Shown: piece by piece, positions 27,393 to 35,799 of the stretch
How the letters are laid out: each line of letters begins with the position of its first letter
Position numbering within the stretch: position 1 is the stretch's first letter
Assembly (NCBI GenBank): GCA_027531565.1
Contig: JAPZSB010000007.1
Span: 496,001 to 560,000, forward strand
Direction: 5' to 3'
Length of the DNA: 64,000 nt
From: Beijerinckiaceae bacterium
Lineage (GTDB): Bacteria > Pseudomonadota > Alphaproteobacteria > Rhizobiales > Beijerinckiaceae
Translations under genes and position numbers: made by a program
The notes under the pieces: model-generated
Databases searched by the model: none
What the model was told of the DNA's origin: nothing
The model's input: only the letters and a program-made list of their open reading frames with translations

Positions 27393-30300
27393 TGCGAGCT
27401 ATCCGGCGCCGGCGCGAAGGCCTCGGCTTCGCCGGTCCGGACCCGCAGCCGATCCAGCGCGAGATAGACCACCGGCGTGGTGTAGAGCGTCAGGAGCTGG
27501 CTGAGCAGCAGGCCGCCGATGATCGAAACGCCCAACGGCATCCGCAGTTCGGCACCCGGCCCTGTGGCGAGCGCCAGCGGCAGGGCACCGAACAGGGCTG
27601 CCAGGGTGGTCATCATGATGGGCCGGAACCGCAGGGCGCAGGCCTCGACGATGGCCGCCTCCGGCGTAAGGCCACGATGCCGCTCGGCATGCAGGGCGAA
27701 ATCGATCATCAGGATCGCGTTCTTCTTCACGATGCCCATCAGCAGCACGATGCCGATCACGCCGATGATCGTCAGGTGCTCGCCGACCAGCGCCAGCGCC
27801 AGAAGTGCCCCGATCCCGGCGGAAGGCAGGGTCGAGAGGATGGTCAGCGGATGGATATAGCTCTCGTAGAGCACGCCGAGCACGATATAGATCGCGAGGA
27901 TGGCGGCGAGGATCAGCCAGGGCTGGCTGGCGAGCGAGAGGCGGAATTCCTCGGCCTCGCCGGAGAAGGAGCCGGTGACGGCGCCGGGCATGCCGATCTC
28001 GCGTTCCGCGGCATGGACGGCCCGGACGGCATCACCGAGCGCCTGCCCTTCGTTCAGGTCGAAGCTGATCGTGAAGGCCGGGAACTGCTCCTGATGGGAG
28101 ATCGCCAAGGGTGCCGTACCACGCTCGATCCGTGCAAAGGCCGGAAGAGGCACCTGTACGCCCCCGGCACCGGGAAAGCGCATGGTCTCGAGACGCGAGG
28201 GGTCGCTCCTGTAGCGGGGTTCGACTTCCAGCACCACGCGGTACTGGTTGGCCTGGCCATAGATCGTGGAGATCTGACGCTGGGCGAAGGCGTTGTTGAG
28301 CGCATCGCTGACGGCCTGCAGCGACACGCCATACTGGCCGGCGCGAACCCGGTCGACCACGATCCGCGCCTCGAGGCCCTCGTCTTCCTCGATGGAGGCG
28401 ACATTGGCGAATCCCGGCTCGGCAGCCAGCCGGCGCAGCAAAAGCCGGCCCCACCGGCGGACCTCGTCGCCCTCGGCGCCGACCAAGGTGTACTGGTACT
28501 GGCTCCAGCTCGCACGCGTGGCGATCTGCACGTCCTGGACGAGCTTGACGAAGGCTGTCACCCCCGGGAGCCCGCGAAGAGCGGATTCGAGATCCGGAAC
28601 GATTGCCGCGGCGTTGCGCTGCCGACCGGCATGGGGCTTCAGGGTAACCGCAAGGGTCGCGATGTTCGGCGTCGGATTGGTCAGTCCGGTCCCGACGACC
28701 GCGACGACATCGGCGATCTCGGGCACCTTGCGGATAGCCTCGCCGGCCTTGGCCTGCAGGCGGGCCATTTCCTCGAAGGAGACGTCCGGGGCGGCACGCA
28801 GCGTGACACTGAGCAACCCGGTATCCTGCACCGGCAGGAAGCTCTTCGGCATCGCCATGTAGAGCCAGATCGTGGCGAGCACCGTGAGCATGGTGACGAC
28901 CAGCGTCAGCCCGCGATGGCGCAGGACAATTGCCAGCGAGGCGGCATAACCCCGTGCGAGGCTGCCACCGATCCCGTCCGACAACCGGCCGAGGGGGCCG
29001 GGCCGTCGCCCCGCCGCTTCGGGCCGGACCGGCTTGAGGAGGCGGGCGCACATCATCGGCGTCAGCGTCAGCGAGACGACCGCCGAGACGACGACGGCAA
29101 TCGAGAGCGTCACCGCGAACTCGCGGAACATCCGCCCGACCAGCCCGCTCATGAAAAGAAGGGGGATGAAAACCGCGAGGAGCGACACGGTCAGCGAGAT
29201 GATCGTGAACCCGATCTCGGCCGAGCCCCGCCGAGCGGCCGCATGGCCATCGCCGCCCTCCTCGCGGTGCCGGGCGATGTTCTCGATCATCACGATGGCA
29301 TCGTCGACCACGAAGCCGGTTCCGATGGTCAGGGCCATCAGCGAGAGATTGTCGAGCGAATAGCCAAAGGACCACATCACGGCAAAGGTGCCGATCAGCG
29401 AGAGCGGCAGGGTGACCCCGGCGATGATGGTTGCGGCCCAGGTGCGCAGGAAGAGCAGCACGACCATGATCACCAGCCCCACGGAGAGGGCGAGCGTGAA
29501 CTGGACATCATGGATCGAGGCCCGGATGGCCTCTGTCCTGTCGGCCACGACATCCAGCGAGACATCCGCCGGAAGCGCCCGGGCAAGGCGCGGCAACTCG
29601 GCGCGGATCCTGTCCACGGTGGAGACGACATTGGCACCGGGCTGACGCTGGATATCGAGCACCACTGCCGGCCGGCCCTGGCGCCAGGCGCCGACGCGCT
29701 CGTTCTCGAACCCGTCGGCAATCGTGGCGACATCCCGCAGGAGAACAGGCGCGCCATTCCGGAACGCGATGGTGACCAGCGCATAGTCCCGCGCGGAGGT
29801 GATCTGGTCATTCGCCGCGATGGCGTGGCTCTGGACCGCGCCATCGAGCGAGCCCTTGGCGGCGGAGACATTGGCCGCGGACACGGCGCTGCGGAGATCC
29901 TCGAGGCTGAGACCCTTGGATGCGAGGGCCGCCAGATCGGCCTGCACGCGGATCGCCGGTTTCGAACCGCCCTGCACGGCAACGCGGCCGACGCCGCCGA
30001 TTTCGGCGAGACGCTGGGCAATCAGCGTATCGGCAAGATCGGCCATAACGCGGACCGGCGTGTTGGGCGCGGTCAGGGCAAGGGTGAGGATCGGCGCATC
30101 CGCCGGGTTGGCCTTGGTGTAGGTCGGCGGGTAAGGCAGCGTTCTCGGCAGAGACGAACCGGCGGCATTGATCGCCGACTGCACATCCTGCGCGGCACCA
30201 TCAATGTCGCGGTCGAGCGCGAATTGCAGCGTGATCTGGCTGAGACCGAACGAACTCGTCGAGGTGAGGGTCGTCAGCGCGGGGATCTGGCCGAGCTGGC

Positions 30301-30505
30301 GTTCCAGCGGTCCGGTGACGAGGGCAGCCATGGTCTCCGGGCTGGCGCCCGGCAGGTTGGTGGTCACGACGAGCGTCGGGAAATCAACCTGCGGCAGCGA
30401 GGAGACCGGCAGGGCCCGATACCCCATCAGCCCGACGATCAGCACGGCCAGGGCCAGAAGGGATGTAGCGACCGGCCGGGCAATGAAGGGAGCGGAGACA
30501 TTCAT
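27389..30505 (-). CDS. mdtB: RND efflux permease, MdtB-like
   Basis: A 1038-residue HAE-RND permease, starting MNVSAPFIARPVATSLLALA, with the DD pair in IGTGFVVDDAIVMIENIARH and the lysine in IGIVLLMGIVKKNAILMIDF. It is the first of the two permeases behind the adaptor gene (12-base gap) and overlaps mdtC by 4 bases. Both permeases together suggest an MdtABC-type heterotrimer that exports amphipathic compounds. Confidence 0.93.
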   Translation of the reverse strand: MNVSAPFIARPVATSLLALAVLIVGLMGYRALPVSSLPQVDFPTLVVTTNLPGASPETMAALVTGPLERQLGQIPALTTLTSTSSFGLSQITLQFALDRDIDGAAQDVQSAINAAGSSLPRTLPYPPTYTKANPADAPILTLALTAPNTPVRVMADLADTLIAQRLAEIGGVGRVAVQGGSKPAIRVQADLAALASKGLSLEDLRSAVSAANVSAAKGSLDGAVQSHAIAANDQITSARDYALVTIAFRNGAPVLLRDVATIADGFENERVGAWRQGRPAVVLDIQRQPGANVVSTVDRIRAELPRLARALPADVSLDVVADRTEAIRASIHDVQFTLALSVGLVIMVVLLFLRTWAATIIAGVTLPLSLIGTFAVMWSFGYSLDNLSLMALTIGTGFVVDDAIVMIENIARHREEGGDGHAAARRGSAEIGFTIISLTVSLLAVFIPLLFMSGLVGRMFREFAVTLSIAVVVSAVVSLTLTPMMCARLLKPVRPEAAGRRPGPLGRLSDGIGGSLARGYAASLAIVLRHRGLTLVVTMLTVLATIWLYMAMPKSFLPVQDTGLLSVTLRAAPDVSFEEMARLQAKAGEAIRKVPEIADVVAVVGTGLTNPTPNIATLAVTLKPHAGRQRNAAAIVPDLESALRGLPGVTAFVKLVQDVQIATRASWSQYQYTLVGAEGDEVRRWGRLLLRRLAAEPGFANVASIEEDEGLEARIVVDRVRAGQYGVSLQAVSDALNNAFAQRQISTIYGQANQYRVVLEVEPRYRSDPSRLETMRFPGAGGVQVPLPAFARIERGTAPLAISHQEQFPAFTISFDLNEGQALGDAVRAVHAAEREIGMPGAVTGSFSGEAEEFRLSLASQPWLILAAILAIYIVLGVLYESYIHPLTILSTLPSAGIGALLALALVGEHLTIIGVIGIVLLMGIVKKNAILMIDFALHAERHRGLTPEAAIVEACALRFRPIMMTTLAALFGALPLALATGPGAELRMPLGVSIIGGLLLSQLLTLYTTPVVYLALDRLRVRTGEAEAFAPAPDSSQ

Positions 30506-30517
30506 GCCGGGCCTCGC

Positions 30518-31846
30518 TCAGGGCCGGGGGGCGGGAAGCGGAGGACCCGGCGGGGCGTTGCCCGGCGGTGAAGCACCGGACGGCGTGCTGCCCGGCTGTC
30601 CGGCATTGCGCCCCCCCGCAGGGGCGCCAGGCGGACGCTGGCGGGACCCCGGCCCGCCGCGCTGGCGCTGGGCCGGGGCGACCGGCAGGGCCTCGGTTCC
30701 GGAGGGGTCGGGCAGGACGGTGACCTCGCGGCCTTCGGAAAGGCGGGGGAACCCGGCGGTGACAACGCGCTCGCCGGGTTCGAGACCGCGGGTGATGACA
30801 ACGCGCTCCTCGTCCTGGGGGCCCGTGACCACAGGGCGGGCGGAAACTTTCTCGCCCTCGCCGATCACATAGACGAACGGACCAGCCGGCCCCCGCCGCA
30901 GGGCCGGTGTCGGCACCGTGCGTGCGCCGGCCAGAGCGCCGACACGCACGCGGACCGAGACGAACTGGCCGGGCCAGAGCCGAGCATCCTCGTTGGCGAA
31001 GCTTGCCTTCAGCCGGATCGTACCTGTCGTGATATCGACCTGATTGTCGACGACATCGAGCTTGCCGGTGGCGATAACGGACCTGCCGTCGGCATCGATC
31101 ACGTCGACCGGAACGGGTCCCCGGGCAAGAGCTGCCGGCACGACAGCGAGATCACGTTGTGGAAGGGTGAAGACCACGGCAATCGGCTGGACCTGTGCGA
31201 CCGTGACAAGCCCGGCCGCATCACCGGCCCGGACAATGTTGCCGGCATCGACCTGCCGGAGGCCCGCGCGCCCGTCGATCGGCGAGGTGATGGTGGTGTA
31301 GCCGAGGCTGGTCCGGGCGCTGGCAATCGCGGCCTCGTCGGCACGAAGCTGGGCCTCCAGCTGCTCGACCACCGCCTTCTGCTGGTCGGCCTGCTGGCGG
31401 GGCCCGGCATTGGTGGCGGCGAGGCGCTGGTAGCGCTCGAGATCGAGCCGGGCATTTGCGAGGTTGGCCTGGTTCTGCGCCTGTTTCGCGAGTGCCTGGT
31501 CAAGCTGCGCCTGGGGTGCGGCGGGATCGATCCGCGCGAGCACATCTCCGGCCCGGACCATCTGTCCCTCGCGGAACTCGACCGAAAGCAGCTTGCCCTC
31601 GATCTGGGCGCGCACGGTCACCAGGGCATTGGCCTGGACATTGCCGATCCCCTCGCGCAGGAGCGGCACGTCCTCGACCTTGACCGCGCTGGCGGAGACC
31701 GCGACGGGCCCTTCCACGGCACCACCACGGCGACCGCCCGGCTGCGTTGTCTCGCCCTGCCGGGCCTGCCATTGCTTCCAGCCGACATAGCTGCCCCCGG
31801 CGGCGCCGAGCAGCAGGAGAACGAGGAAAATCCGGCCGCGCTTCAT
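30518..31846 (-). CDS. mdtA: RND efflux periplasmic adaptor subunit (MdtA-like)
   Basis: A 442-residue membrane fusion protein. N-terminal anchor FLVLLLLGAAGGSYVGW; biotinyl-lipoyl half-motifs VRAQIEGKLLSVEFREGQMV and TITSPIDGRAGLRQVDAGNI flank a helical hairpin rich in Gln/Ala; beta-barrel and membrane-proximal domains follow. The last roughly 50 residues are a Pro/Gly-rich tail (GGPGSRQRPPGAPAGG onward), unusual for this family. It overlaps the outer-membrane factor gene by 4 bases (31843-31846). Confidence 0.92.
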   Translation of the reverse strand: MKRGRIFLVLLLLGAAGGSYVGWKQWQARQGETTQPGGRRGGAVEGPVAVSASAVKVEDVPLLREGIGNVQANALVTVRAQIEGKLLSVEFREGQMVRAGDVLARIDPAAPQAQLDQALAKQAQNQANLANARLDLERYQRLAATNAGPRQQADQQKAVVEQLEAQLRADEAAIASARTSLGYTTITSPIDGRAGLRQVDAGNIVRAGDAAGLVTVAQVQPIAVVFTLPQRDLAVVPAALARGPVPVDVIDADGRSVIATGKLDVVDNQVDITTGTIRLKASFANEDARLWPGQFVSVRVRVGALAGARTVPTPALRRGPAGPFVYVIGEGEKVSARPVVTGPQDEERVVITRGLEPGERVVTAGFPRLSEGREVTVLPDPSGTEALPVAPAQRQRGGPGSRQRPPGAPAGGRNAGQPGSTPSGASPPGNAPPGPPLPAPRP

Positions 31847-33345
31847 GGGGATTCCCTGTCAACAGGAGCGATGGCCAGCCGGATCCGGGCATGCGCAGCA
31901 TACAGCGAGGTTCCGCCGACAAAGTCTCCGCCCAGCGCCTGGAACAGGGCGACCGAGGCCTGAAGCCGTGCGAGCCGCGCCTGGACCAGCGCATCCTGCG
32001 TCTGGAAGAGTGTCGATTGCGTATTGAGCAGGGATTGCAGGTCGATCGTCCCCTCGCGGAACCGCTGTTCGGCAAAACCGAACGCCTCGCGGGCCCGCGC
32101 CACCGCCACCGCCTGTGCCTGCTCCCGCGCCGCCGTTTCACGCACGGCGACCAACGCGTTCTCGACATCGACCAAAGCCGAGACGATGGCCTGCCGGTAG
32201 GCTTCCAGCAATTCCTGCCGCTGCGCCTCGCTCAGCACGATTTCCGCCCGGAGGCGGCCGCCATCGAAGATCGGCTGGGTAACGCCGGCCGCAAGCGACC
32301 AGATCGCCGATTCCGGCCGGAGAACCAGGTTGAGCGCGGCACTCTGCAGTCCCGCCTGTCCGGTCAGCTGGATGGACGGCAGCAGGGCCTTCCGGCTGGC
32401 CTCGACATTGGCGTCGGCCGCTTCCAGCCGGGCTTCCGCCAGCCGGAGATCGGGACGGCGAAGCAGCAGGTCTGCGGGAAGGCCGGGCCGGGCTACGGGC
32501 GCCCGCAGGCTCCGAAGGCTTGCTGCAGCGACGGCAAATCCCTCCGGGGGCCGGCCGAGCAGCAGCGCGAGCGTATTGCGCGATGTCTCGAGGTTCTGCC
32601 GGAGCGGCGGGATGGTGGCCCGCTGCTGGGCGACAAGGCCTTCCTGTTGCGCCCTGTCGAGGGCCGAGGCTGTCCCGGCCCCGAGCCGCTCGCGGATGAC
32701 CCCGAGGATGCGCTCGGCGCTGCCGACATTGCTCTCGGCAATGGCCAGCCGATCCCGGGCGGCGGCAAGCTGGAGATAGGCGTTGACGACCGCGACCTGC
32801 GTCGAGAGCCGAACCGTGTCGAAGGCGAAGCGCGCGCCGAGGCTCTGGCTTTCCGCGGCCCGAAGGAGGTCGCGGTTGCGGCCCCAGAGATCGAGCTGGT
32901 AACTGGCGGCAAGGCTGCCCGAAAAGCTGCTGCTCAGCGATGGCGAGGTGATCCGGCCGCTATTCGTGCCCGATCGCTGCGACCGGCTGGCGTCAAGGGC
33001 GCCGGAAAGCGCCGGCAGAAGGGACGCGCCCGCGATCCGGGCCTGGGCATCGGCCTGCTCGATCCGCGCCGCGGCGGCTGCCACGTCGAAATTGTCGGCA
33101 TCGGCCCTGTCGACCAATCCGGTCAGCGTGGGGGAACCGAACCGGGTCCACCAGCGCGTGATATCCGAGGCTGGCCGGGCGGAAGCCCCGTTGAACCGAT
33201 CCGCGAGCGGAATGCCGGCCTCCGTCGGCGGCGTGACGCTGCATCCGGCCAGCAGCCATCCCATGCCGGCCAACCACAGGAGGCACGATCCCCGCCTTGC
33301 CTGCGGCCCTGAACGGGGGGCTGAACGAGGGAGCAGGAAAACCAT
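31843..33345 (-). CDS. NodT-family efflux outer membrane lipoprotein
   Basis: A 500-residue outer-membrane factor and first gene of the RND operon. The signal peptide ends in a lipobox, GMGWLLAGCS (C35 lipidated). Two OEP repeats follow; typical text is AAAARIEQADAQARIAGASL, LAASYQLDLWGRNRDLLRAA and ADLLLRRPDLRLAEARLEAA. It supplies the outer-membrane exit for the MdtABC-type pump, which makes the operon self-contained. The 186-base gap upstream (33346-33531) should hold the operon promoter, but no convincing -35/-10 pair stands out. Confidence 0.92.
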   Translation of the reverse strand: MVFLLPRSAPRSGPQARRGSCLLWLAGMGWLLAGCSVTPPTEAGIPLADRFNGASARPASDITRWWTRFGSPTLTGLVDRADADNFDVAAAAARIEQADAQARIAGASLLPALSGALDASRSQRSGTNSGRITSPSLSSSFSGSLAASYQLDLWGRNRDLLRAAESQSLGARFAFDTVRLSTQVAVVNAYLQLAAARDRLAIAESNVGSAERILGVIRERLGAGTASALDRAQQEGLVAQQRATIPPLRQNLETSRNTLALLLGRPPEGFAVAAASLRSLRAPVARPGLPADLLLRRPDLRLAEARLEAADANVEASRKALLPSIQLTGQAGLQSAALNLVLRPESAIWSLAAGVTQPIFDGGRLRAEIVLSEAQRQELLEAYRQAIVSALVDVENALVAVRETAAREQAQAVAVARAREAFGFAEQRFREGTIDLQSLLNTQSTLFQTQDALVQARLARLQASVALFQALGGDFVGGTSLYAAHARIRLAIAPVDRESP

Positions 33346-33531
33346 GCCGGGAATGGGCCTCTCGCTTGCAGGGCGGCACCATTTGCCCGCAACACGCGCG
33401 AAGGATGCTTACCGCCGGCCGGTGCCCTGCCGGGGCCCTGACCAGCTTCTGGATAGGAGAGAAGGAGAAAGGCCGCAAGTTAACATGCGGCAATCTTCAT
33501 GAACGTGAAAGGCGCGGCAGCGGCCCGGACG

Positions 33532-35184
33532 TCAGTGCTGCAGCCGCAAATTGAGCGCGCCCGGGGCATTGCGCTTCGCTTCGATGAAACGATGGAGATC
33601 GGGCAGCGGCATCGGCTTCGCGAAATAGAAGCCCTGGAAATGGTGGCAGCCTGCAGCGCGCAGGAAGATGTGATGTTCGAGGGTTTCCACCCCTTCGGCA
33701 TGGACGGTCATGCCCAGGGAGCGCCCCAGCGAGACCACCCCATGGATGATGGCCGCCGAGCCGTTCGAACGGCCGAGATTGCGCACGAACGCCTGGTCGA
33801 CCTTCAGCTTGTCGAAGGGGAAGCGCCGCAGGTAGCTGAGCGAGGCATAACCGGTGCCGAAATCATCCAGCGCGACATGGATGCCGGCGCTGCGGAAGCC
33901 GTTGATGATGCTGATGGCCGTCTCGGCATCCTCCATCAGCACGCCTTCGGTGATCTCGATCTCGACGCGCTTGGCCTCGACACCGGATTGTCCGATGACC
34001 GAAAGCATGTGTTCGAGAAATTCGGGACGGCGGAACTGGACCGGCGAGACGTTGACTGCCATGTGGATGTCGCCCAGATCCAGCGCATCGCTCAGCGCCC
34101 GGCGCATTGTCCATTCTCCGATCTCGACGATGAGGCCCGACTCCTCCGCCAGCGGGACAAAAACGCCGGGGGAGATGATGCCCTCGTCCGGATGGACCCA
34201 GCGGAGCAGCGCCTCGACCCCCACCACGGTCTCGCCATCCGAGGCCATGTAGGGCTGGTACCAGACCTGGAGCTGGTCGCGCCCGATCGCATGGCGCAGC
34301 TCCCCCTCGAGGAACTTGCGGCGGCGGAGCTCGTCTTCCATGCTGGCATCGAAGCGAAGTGCCTGGCCGCGGCCTGCGGCCTTGACGCGATACATCGAGA
34401 TGTCGGCGCGGCGGACGAGGACAGTCGATTCGGTCCCGTCCATCGGCGCGACAACCATCCCGACAGAGCCCCCGATAAGCAGTTCCGTCGAGCCGATCAC
34501 AAAGGGCTGGCCGAGCACGGTGCTGATGTCATGACCGAGTTGCTCGATCTGGTCCGGCGTCCGGCGGCCATATACGACCATGGCGAATTCGTCACCACCG
34601 AGGCGGGCGATATCGGCCTTCGGACCCGCGAGATTGCGCAGGCATTCGGCGACGGCGACCAGCAGCCTGTCCCCCATTTCGTGGCCGAACGTATCGTTGA
34701 CGTCCTTGAACTTGTCGAGGTCGATGTAGATCACGCCGAGGATGGCATCTTCCGTCCGTGTCTCGAGGGCGTGATCCAGCCGGGTCTTGAAGCCGGAGCG
34801 GTTATGGAGCCCCGTGAGAGGATCGCGCATCGCCCGGTCGAGGACGATCGCCTCGATCCGCCGCACGGTGGCGACAGCCCGGCGCGAATGGGCGATATTG
34901 CTGAACGAGGCTCCGATGGCGATGACCAGCGAGACCGCAAGGGCGCCGAAAGCGAGCTGGAAAAGATTGCGGTCCGTCAGCCAGTCGACATTGATCCCGA
35001 GCCGGAGGGCTGCCGCACGAAGGTCGATCAGCCCGGTCTCGCCGTGGCTGGCAAAGATGCCCATGGCGAGCAGCGCGAAGACGATTCCGAACCCGTTGGC
35101 AATGTTCAGGAAGAACTGATGGCGCTGGGCAAGCTCTCCTGCAGCGCTTTCGATCAGGTCATCATGCTTTGTCGGATCCGACAC
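33532..35184 (-). CDS. Membrane-bound GGDEF-EAL protein (diguanylate cyclase/phosphodiesterase)
   Basis: A 550-residue cyclic-di-GMP enzyme. Two membrane segments bracket a short periplasmic loop (about 28-45 and 78-98). The GGDEF domain (about 120-285) has an intact RLGGDEFAMVVYG; the residues before it read PKAD, so the RxxD inhibitory site is missing its Arg. The EAL domain (about 295-545) has GVEALLRWVHP, NVSPVQFR and LDDFGTGYASLSYL, as in active phosphodiesterases. GTG start at 35184 with AGGG 8 bases upstream. It lies 107 bases behind the proton-channel genes on the same strand, so it could be the last gene of the secretion operon or have its own promoter. Confidence 0.93.
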   Translation of the reverse strand: MSDPTKHDDLIESAAGELAQRHQFFLNIANGFGIVFALLAMGIFASHGETGLIDLRAAALRLGINVDWLTDRNLFQLAFGALAVSLVIAIGASFSNIAHSRRAVATVRRIEAIVLDRAMRDPLTGLHNRSGFKTRLDHALETRTEDAILGVIYIDLDKFKDVNDTFGHEMGDRLLVAVAECLRNLAGPKADIARLGGDEFAMVVYGRRTPDQIEQLGHDISTVLGQPFVIGSTELLIGGSVGMVVAPMDGTESTVLVRRADISMYRVKAAGRGQALRFDASMEDELRRRKFLEGELRHAIGRDQLQVWYQPYMASDGETVVGVEALLRWVHPDEGIISPGVFVPLAEESGLIVEIGEWTMRRALSDALDLGDIHMAVNVSPVQFRRPEFLEHMLSVIGQSGVEAKRVEIEITEGVLMEDAETAISIINGFRSAGIHVALDDFGTGYASLSYLRRFPFDKLKVDQAFVRNLGRSNGSAAIIHGVVSLGRSLGMTVHAEGVETLEHHIFLRAAGCHHFQGFYFAKPMPLPDLHRFIEAKRNAPGALNLRLQH

Positions 35185-35291
35185 AAAAGCTGCCCTATTT
35201 TGCGGGCGCCGGTGCCCCGACGCGCCATCCGGATAGCATCGAACCTCCTAACGTTTGATGAGGCCAGGCGGTCGAACTCGGCTCGAATTCT

Positions 35292-35789
35292 TCAGGCCGG
35301 CAGGCCGTGGACCTGCACAAGCGTCCGTACTTCGGCCGGGGACAGGAGATCCTGCAGCTCGACCAGATAACCCCTCGTGGACGTCTCGACGATGCGGCCG
35401 CGCAATTCATGCTCGCCGAAGCGGACCATCACCTCTGCTTCGGTCCGATCGAAAATGTAGCGGGACCCCTGCCGGAAGACGAGGCAGTCCTCGGCGATCT
35501 CGAGAACCAGCCCGTCGAGCGCAAGGGAGCGATCCGTCAGGATCAGCACGGCGACAACGCAGCATGGCCGCAACGCCTCATCCTGCGGGTTCCGCCGGCG
35601 GGGCCAGAAGCGGGCCAGCCAGCCCTGCCGCGCGGGCGCCTGGCGGGGTTCCTCCCCGGCGTCCCGACCGATGCGCAGCCCGATCTCCTCGCGCATCTCG
35701 GCGGGCGTCATGCGGCGGCGGGGCTCGTTCGGCAGTCCCTCGCGCGCGCGATCCGGATAGGCGTGGCTGTCCCCGTTCATCGACATCAC
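35292..35789 (-). CDS. Uncharacterised protein, possible PilZ-like barrel, in the proton-channel operon
   Basis: A 165-residue soluble protein. Residues 1-75 are charged and Arg/Glu-rich (RRRMTPAEMREEIGLRIG); residues 80-160 look all-beta (CVVAVLILTDRSLALDGLVL, then AEVMVRFGEHELRGRIVETS). The beta part recalls a PilZ barrel, but neither the RxxxR nor the D/NxSxxG cyclic-di-GMP motif is present, so I do not assign it. It starts 10 bases after the MotA-like gene and is clearly in the same operon, which suggests a cytoplasmic partner of the channel. Confidence 0.65.
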   Translation of the reverse strand: MMSMNGDSHAYPDRAREGLPNEPRRRMTPAEMREEIGLRIGRDAGEEPRQAPARQGWLARFWPRRRNPQDEALRPCCVVAVLILTDRSLALDGLVLEIAEDCLVFRQGSRYIFDRTEAEVMVRFGEHELRGRIVETSTRGYLVELQDLLSPAEVRTLVQVHGLPA

Positions 35790-35799
35790 GGACCCTTTC

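Noticed and set aside
24591-30571. Very long open frames antisense to the two RND permeases, and others antisense to hisD and lhgO
   Set aside because: High GC at third codon positions keeps opposite frames open. Their products are rich in Arg, Gly, Asp and His without any family motif, whereas the minus-strand frames encode clear permeases.
35292-35789. PilZ cyclic-di-GMP receptor
   Set aside because: The beta-rich half is suggestive, but neither RxxxR nor D/NxSxxG is present, so the assignment is not supported.
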